IMG/VR virus record: IMGVR_UViG_3300021168_000011
Coordinates: 1 to 39,914 of that record
Direction: 5' to 3' (one strand)
DNA: 39,914 nucleotides
Origin: a virus
Positions 35,891-39,914 of this stretch are shown here, piece by piece (the stretch's first letter is position 1; each line of letters starts with the position of its first letter). A program made the position numbers and the translations under genes. The notes under the pieces are model-generated. The model saw only the letters and a list, made by a program, of their open reading frames with translations. It was not told the DNA's origin and made no database searches.

Positions 35891-37717
35891 ATGGGCCTGA
35901 TCTCCGAAACTCGCACGTCGTTGGAAAATCCGCAGACGCCGCTCTCGTTCCCTTCTGAGTGGCTGCTGGATATCTTCAACGGCGGCCGTACCGACTCCGG
36001 GATCCGCGTCTCAGAGATGGTCGCGCTCCAGGTCACCACGATCTGGGCCTGTTGCGAGATTAAGGGTGGCGCGATCGGCGCGCTCGATCGCAAGGTCTAC
36101 GAAAAGATTGTTGGCGACGGCAATCGCATGACGCGCCGCATCGCGCACGAGCATGACTACTGGGATCTGCTGGAGAATCAGCCCAACCCGGAGATGAGCG
36201 CCTTCACGCTCTTCAAAACGCTGCAGGTGCACCGCATGCTCTGGGGCAACGGCTACGCCGAGATCCAGCGCGATTCCAGCGGCCGCATGATTGCGCTCTG
36301 GCCGCGTAACCCGGCGCGCATTCGTCCGAAGCGCGTAGTTGGGCAGATGAAGATCACCACCTCCGATGGCATTCCCGTCACCGTGAAGCCTGGGCAGATG
36401 GTTTACCTCACCACCGAGGGCATGGAGACAGAAAGCCTGGATCCGGAGAGTCCCACGCCTGAGCCCTACAGCGCCCGCGGCGAGCGCGCCATTCTCCCGG
36501 AAGACATGTTGCACATGCCGGGATTGGCGCTCGACGGCCGCGTCGGCCAAAGCACCATTCAGCTCGCGCGTAATGCGGTGGGCCTGGCGTTGGCCACGGA
36601 AAAGTTCGGCGGCAAGTTCTTCGGCAATGGCGCCAAAGGCTATGGCATTTTCAAGATCCCTGGCATGATCTCGGTTGAAGATTTCGAGATGTTCAAGCGC
36701 GAAGTGCAGGAAGCCTGGGGCGGCGAGAACGCGAACCGTCCAATGGTACTGCAGGCTGGCGAGGACTATGTCGCGACGTCGACGAAGCCGAATGAAGGCC
36801 AGTTTATTGAAACCAGAGAGCATCAGGTCATCGAACTCGCGCGCATCTTCACCACGCCGCCACACATGCTGGGAGTGGTTGAAAAGACTAGCCGGGCCAA
36901 CACCGAGCAGATCGGCCAGGAGTTCCTGACGTTTTCGCTGGGGCCGGATCTGAAGTGCTTCGAGCACGAGTTCAAGCGAAAGCTCTTCCCGCGGCCGTCT
37001 GTTGGGCGCAACGCTGGCAAGGTCTTCGGCATGTTTTTCGACACGCGGGTGCTAACCATGCCGTCGGCCAACGATCTGCGGTCTTTCGCGCAGGCCATGA
37101 TCCAGTGGGGCGTGATGGAACCGAACGACGTGCGCGAGTGGATGGGCATGAATCCGCTCAACTGTGCCGGCGCCAATGCTACCTGGATGCAGATCAACAT
37201 GGCGCCCGTCGACCAACTCTTCGAAACGCCAGCACTGCCCGGCGCCGCGGCTGATTCCGAGGAAGACGATAGCGAAGGCGATGCTGGTGGTGGTAAACCT
37301 GCGAAGGTGAAGGCCAGTCGGAAGCGCCTGCTCGCCGCGCGACTTTGCCGCGCCTATTCTCGCCTCTTCCGTGATGCTTTCGGGCGCGTTGCCGCCCGTT
37401 CCAATCTTGATCTCGCGGCCTTCCGGCTGATTTTTCAGCCGGTCCTGGCCTCGATCGGCGAGGAGCTCGAGCGCCATGCGGCCCAGATGTTCTCGGCCGA
37501 CCTGAGCCCTGACGCGCTCTCCAGCTCGAGCTTCCTCGCCGGATATACCGAAACCATGCTTCATCGCGCTCGCAACGAGAAATGGGTCAATGCCAACGGC
37601 AATGCCGATGCGATCTCGCAGCGCGAGCTGGTGCGCGCGGTTCGCGCTCTGGCCGTCGAAGCGTATCGCAACGTGGCCACGGCCGCGGCAAAAGAAGAAA
37701 CCGAGGTGGAATCATGA
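35891..37717 (+). CDS. Portal protein (HK97 family) with long C-terminus
   Basis: This 608-aa protein forms the dodecameric DNA gate. Typical segments are VSEMVALQVTTIWACCEIKG, LFKTLQVHRMLWGNGYAEIQ, LWPRNPARIRP, MLHMPGLALDGRVGQSTIQL and the IFTTPPHMLGVVEKTSRANT region. HK97-type portals are usually ~400-450 aa; residues after ~450 (acidic linker, then a helical RLLAARLCRAYSRLFRDAF domain) are an extension seen in some soil phages. It couples to the protease gene by an ATGA overlap. Confidence 0.93.
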   Translation: MGLISETRTSLENPQTPLSFPSEWLLDIFNGGRTDSGIRVSEMVALQVTTIWACCEIKGGAIGALDRKVYEKIVGDGNRMTRRIAHEHDYWDLLENQPNPEMSAFTLFKTLQVHRMLWGNGYAEIQRDSSGRMIALWPRNPARIRPKRVVGQMKITTSDGIPVTVKPGQMVYLTTEGMETESLDPESPTPEPYSARGERAILPEDMLHMPGLALDGRVGQSTIQLARNAVGLALATEKFGGKFFGNGAKGYGIFKIPGMISVEDFEMFKREVQEAWGGENANRPMVLQAGEDYVATSTKPNEGQFIETREHQVIELARIFTTPPHMLGVVEKTSRANTEQIGQEFLTFSLGPDLKCFEHEFKRKLFPRPSVGRNAGKVFGMFFDTRVLTMPSANDLRSFAQAMIQWGVMEPNDVREWMGMNPLNCAGANATWMQINMAPVDQLFETPALPGAAADSEEDDSEGDAGGGKPAKVKASRKRLLAARLCRAYSRLFRDAFGRVAARSNLDLAAFRLIFQPVLASIGEELERHAAQMFSADLSPDALSSSSFLAGYTETMLHRARNEKWVNANGNADAISQRELVRAVRALAVEAYRNVATAAAKEETEVES

Positions 37718-38934
37718 TCGAACGCCGGTTTTTGAAGTCCGCGCAGATCCGCGCCGACGGCGATGGCCACATCACTGGTCACGCGGCCGTGTTCAACGAA
37801 GAATACGTGTTGTGGGATGGCGACAACTATCGCGTCGTTGAAAAAATTAAGCCCGGAGCCTTTACACGTGCGCTCAAGGACAAAGACGACGTGCGCTGCC
37901 TCTTCAATCACGATCCGAACCAGGTGCTCGGCCGCAGCACCTCTGGAACGATGAAGCTGAAGCAGGACGACGTCGGACTCTATTTCGATTGCACTCCGCC
38001 TGACACTCAACTCGGCCGCGACGTCGTGGCGCTCATCAAGCGCGGTGATATTTCCGGCTGCAGCTTCGCCTTCATGGTGAGCAAGGAAACCATCACCGAA
38101 GAGGAGGTGAATGGGAAAACGGTCCGGACGCGCGAGATCGAGGAAGTGGATCCACTGCTGGATGCCAGCCCGGTCACCTATCCCGCCTACACGGGTACTG
38201 ACGTGAATGCTCGTGCCATCGAGATGCGCGCTCAGATGTTTCCCCAGGGTGTGCCGGCGAAAGTGCTCGAGCTGGTGCCTCAGCTGAGGGCGGACTCCGA
38301 AGCTCCGGAAAAAGATTGTCGATGTGGATGCCGAGCTTGTTTCTCCGGCGATCACGACGAATGCGAGATGTACATGCAGAGCTGTGGCGATGAGAGCTAC
38401 TGTGATCACTCGATGGCGCGCTCCGCTCGTTCACAGCGTGACGGAAAACCCACCAAGCGCGTCGACGGCGAAGATCTCACAGCCGGTTGCTTTATCTACG
38501 TGGGCGATGCTGAGAAACCGGAAACCTGGGCTCTGCCATGGAAGTTCAAGAGCGAGGCGAAGATCAAGTCGCACCTGCGCAACGCGCTCGCTCGCTTCAA
38601 TCAGACGGCGAAGGTCCCGGCTGACAGCAAGGCCGCAGCTTGGAAGAAGCTGGTGCGCCTCTGCAAAAAATACAGCATCACCGTCTCTGATCAGGAAGCG
38701 AAGAGCTGGGGCTTAACACCCGAGCAGCGCGTCAACGTCGGATCCACGAGTGACTGCCAGTGCGACTGTGCCGAGTGTCAGGTCGGCGACTGCGAGAACT
38801 GCAGCGAGCCTGACTGCCAGGGCAAGGATGACGGCTGCGATCACACCGGAGCTGAGGACGATGACGCCGATCGCTCCGCGGCGATCTCTGAGATCAACGC
38901 ACGCCTGCGGCGTGCCGGCATGACGGCCGTCTAG
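37714..38934 (+). CDS. Prohead protease with Cys-rich C-terminal extension
   Basis: This 406-aa protein starts at 37714. Residues 1-175 are an HK97 prohead protease (U35): GHAAVFNEEYVLWDGD, IKPGAFTRALK, LFNHDPNQVLGR (H66 catalytic) and GDISGCSFAFMVS (S117 probable nucleophile). Beyond the usual ~200 aa there is C-cluster 1 (C202, 204, 206, 209, 217, 224, 230), a DUF6582-like part (~247-320, LRNALARFNQ ... KKLVRLCKKY), and C-cluster 2 (C348 to C375, eight Cys). The clusters are probably metal-binding. Confidence 0.88.
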   Translation: MIERRFLKSAQIRADGDGHITGHAAVFNEEYVLWDGDNYRVVEKIKPGAFTRALKDKDDVRCLFNHDPNQVLGRSTSGTMKLKQDDVGLYFDCTPPDTQLGRDVVALIKRGDISGCSFAFMVSKETITEEEVNGKTVRTREIEEVDPLLDASPVTYPAYTGTDVNARAIEMRAQMFPQGVPAKVLELVPQLRADSEAPEKDCRCGCRACFSGDHDECEMYMQSCGDESYCDHSMARSARSQRDGKPTKRVDGEDLTAGCFIYVGDAEKPETWALPWKFKSEAKIKSHLRNALARFNQTAKVPADSKAAAWKKLVRLCKKYSITVSDQEAKSWGLTPEQRVNVGSTSDCQCDCAECQVGDCENCSEPDCQGKDDGCDHTGAEDDDADRSAAISEINARLRRAGMTAV

Positions 38935-39028
38935 TCAACAATTTCCCAAAAAACAGTATCGACCGCGACTTGCGCGCCGGATGCGGCTCGGCGTGAAAGC
39001 CGAAGCGTGAGCGTCGCGGAACGGGCAA

Positions 39029-39049
39029 CCCGGCTTTTGCTGAGCCGGG
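39029..39049 (+). promoter_or_regulatory. Hairpin in capsid gene leader
   Basis: CCCGGCT pairs with AGCCGGG around a 7-nt loop, 34 nt before the capsid ATG, in a 149-nt leader. A weaker TCGGC/GCCGA stem lies near 38992-39007. Likely an mRNA-stability or attenuation element between protease and capsid. Confidence 0.5.
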
Positions 39050-39083
39050 CGGGCCTGAATCCACAAATCGAAGGACAATTCCA

Positions 39084-39914
39084 ATGAGCGTTACCCGCAT
39101 TCGTGAACTGAACCAGCAGATCACTGCGATCAACGAAGGGACTGAGCTTAAAGGTCTCCGCGTGATCCTGCGCGACACCAAAGACAAAACCAAACGGGCA
39201 GAAGCAACAGCGAAGGTCGACAGGATTCTCGACGATATCGATGTGCTCCTCGCTGAGCGCGACCAGTTGCAGGCGGAAGTAAACCGCGAAGCGCGCCTGG
39301 CTAAGCTCGATCCCAGCGGCCGTCGCGAAGATCCCATCAACGCCCCGGCTGGCGACAAGAAAGCTGCAGTTCAGGTCTACACCAGGGCTCTGCAGCGCCA
39401 CGGCATCATGGTGGTGCGCGACAAGAACGGGGACTTCCGCAAGAAGGATCTTGCCCTCGAAGTGGTGCACAGCGATGTGCGGATGGTCGTGGAAGAGCTG
39501 AACTACCGGTACTGGCAGGCGTTCAAGCGCTACTCGTTTTTCCTTGCCCAGGGCGATCCCAGCGCGGCCAGTGTCGAAGACCGCAACATCGTCTTCGGTC
39601 GCGATGAGGAAATGCGCGATTTCTGCCGTCCCTTCACCATGACCGAGAAAGAGCAGCGTGACATGGGGATCGGAACCAACACGCTGGGCGGGTATTTTGT
39701 GCCGCAGGGCTTCGTGTACGAGATCGAAGAAGCCCTGAAGTACTACGGTGACATGCTCAATGTGTGCGAGATCCTTGACACCGCCACCGGCCAATTCCTG
39801 CCCTACCCGACCGACAACGACACGTCGAACACGGGCGAGATCGTGGGCGAAGGTCAGCAGGTATCAGAGAAAGACGTCACCATCGGCCGCGTCACTTTTG
39901 GCGCGTTCAAGTTC
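39084..39914 (+). CDS. Major capsid protein, N-terminal part
   Basis: This is the first 277 codons of the capsid gene; it continues at base 128 of the window. AAGGA lies 8 nt before ATG 39084. Residues ~1-75 are a charged coiled coil (RIRELNQQITAINEG, RILDDIDVLLAERDQLQAEV), the HK97-type delta/scaffolding domain normally removed by the prohead protease. The shell domain starts near residue ~190 (TLGGYFVPQGFVYEIEEALK). See also 2-823. Confidence 0.95.
   Translation, partial: MSVTRIRELNQQITAINEGTELKGLRVILRDTKDKTKRAEATAKVDRILDDIDVLLAERDQLQAEVNREARLAKLDPSGRREDPINAPAGDKKAAVQVYTRALQRHGIMVVRDKNGDFRKKDLALEVVHSDVRMVVEELNYRYWQAFKRYSFFLAQGDPSAASVEDRNIVFGRDEEMRDFCRPFTMTEKEQRDMGIGTNTLGGYFVPQGFVYEIEEALKYYGDMLNVCEILDTATGQFLPYPTDNDTSNTGEIVGEGQQVSEKDVTIGRVTFGAFKF

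Overview
This window is an essentially complete genome of a tailed, siphovirus-like phage with HK97-type head genes. Bases 1-127 are identical to bases 39788-39914, so the contig closes into a circle of about 39,787 bp. The major capsid gene is cut by the arbitrary contig ends: its first 277 codons are at 39084-39914 and the rest runs in the same frame from base 2 to 823, giving 508 aa in total. The DNA is GC-rich. The host is not stated. The style of the signal peptides (many ending in AQQ), a secreted moron protein resembling a family I associate with Acidobacteriota, and dispersed heptamer repeats suggest a soil acidobacterium, but this is inference.

Layout in transcription order, almost all on the + strand. 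Packaging and head: HNH nuclease (32860), small and large terminase (33273, 33530), two small proteins, portal (35891), prohead protease with cysteine-rich extensions (37714), capsid (39084 through the junction to 823). Head completion: small proteins, a gp6-like connector (2072), a head-tail adaptor (3448), mixed with an unusual set of proteins carrying Sec signal peptides or membrane segments (919, 2986, 3857, 4804, 6885). Tail: DUF3168-type terminator (7550), tube protein with a hydrophobic N-terminus (8043), G/GT chaperones with a -1 slippery site (8655-9673), HK97 gp10-like protein (9915), tape measure (10486), lectin-like protein (13256), minor tail and hub proteins (14348, 15288), DUF6950-like protein (16221), J-like tip protein (16990). 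Lysis: T4-type lysozyme (19766), 3-TM-type holin (20193), small membrane protein (20734).

From 21411 to 32858 lies the early/accessory region: a serine recombinase with an inserted zinc-knuckle-like loop (22335), then a tightly packed operon of small proteins, mostly joined by ATGA or GTGA overlaps and rich in CxxC motifs. It includes a plasmid-type Rep_1 HUH rolling-circle initiator (27006), a possible ssDNA-binding partner (28093), an ASCH-domain protein (29623) and a secreted alpha/beta-hydrolase-like protein (30135). I find no tyrosine integrase, CI-like repressor, DNA polymerase, helicase or primase.

The most unusual themes are these. (1) The Rep protein plus a resolvase-type recombinase on a circular 40-kb phage genome suggest a rolling-circle phage or phage-plasmid, with origin-like structures next to rep. 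(2) Reverse-strand cassettes interrupt the late genes (12480-13165, 16693-16938, 19515-19718, 20961-21359, 22062-22316). Four of the five have an AT-rich -10-like hexamer only 6-11 nt before the start codon, and three are bracketed by their own matched repeats. (3) A dispersed family of 7-bp repeats (ACTGGCC and its reverse complement) sits at six tail-region gene boundaries and takes the place of the ribosome-binding site. (4) Several virion-region proteins carry secretion or membrane signals.
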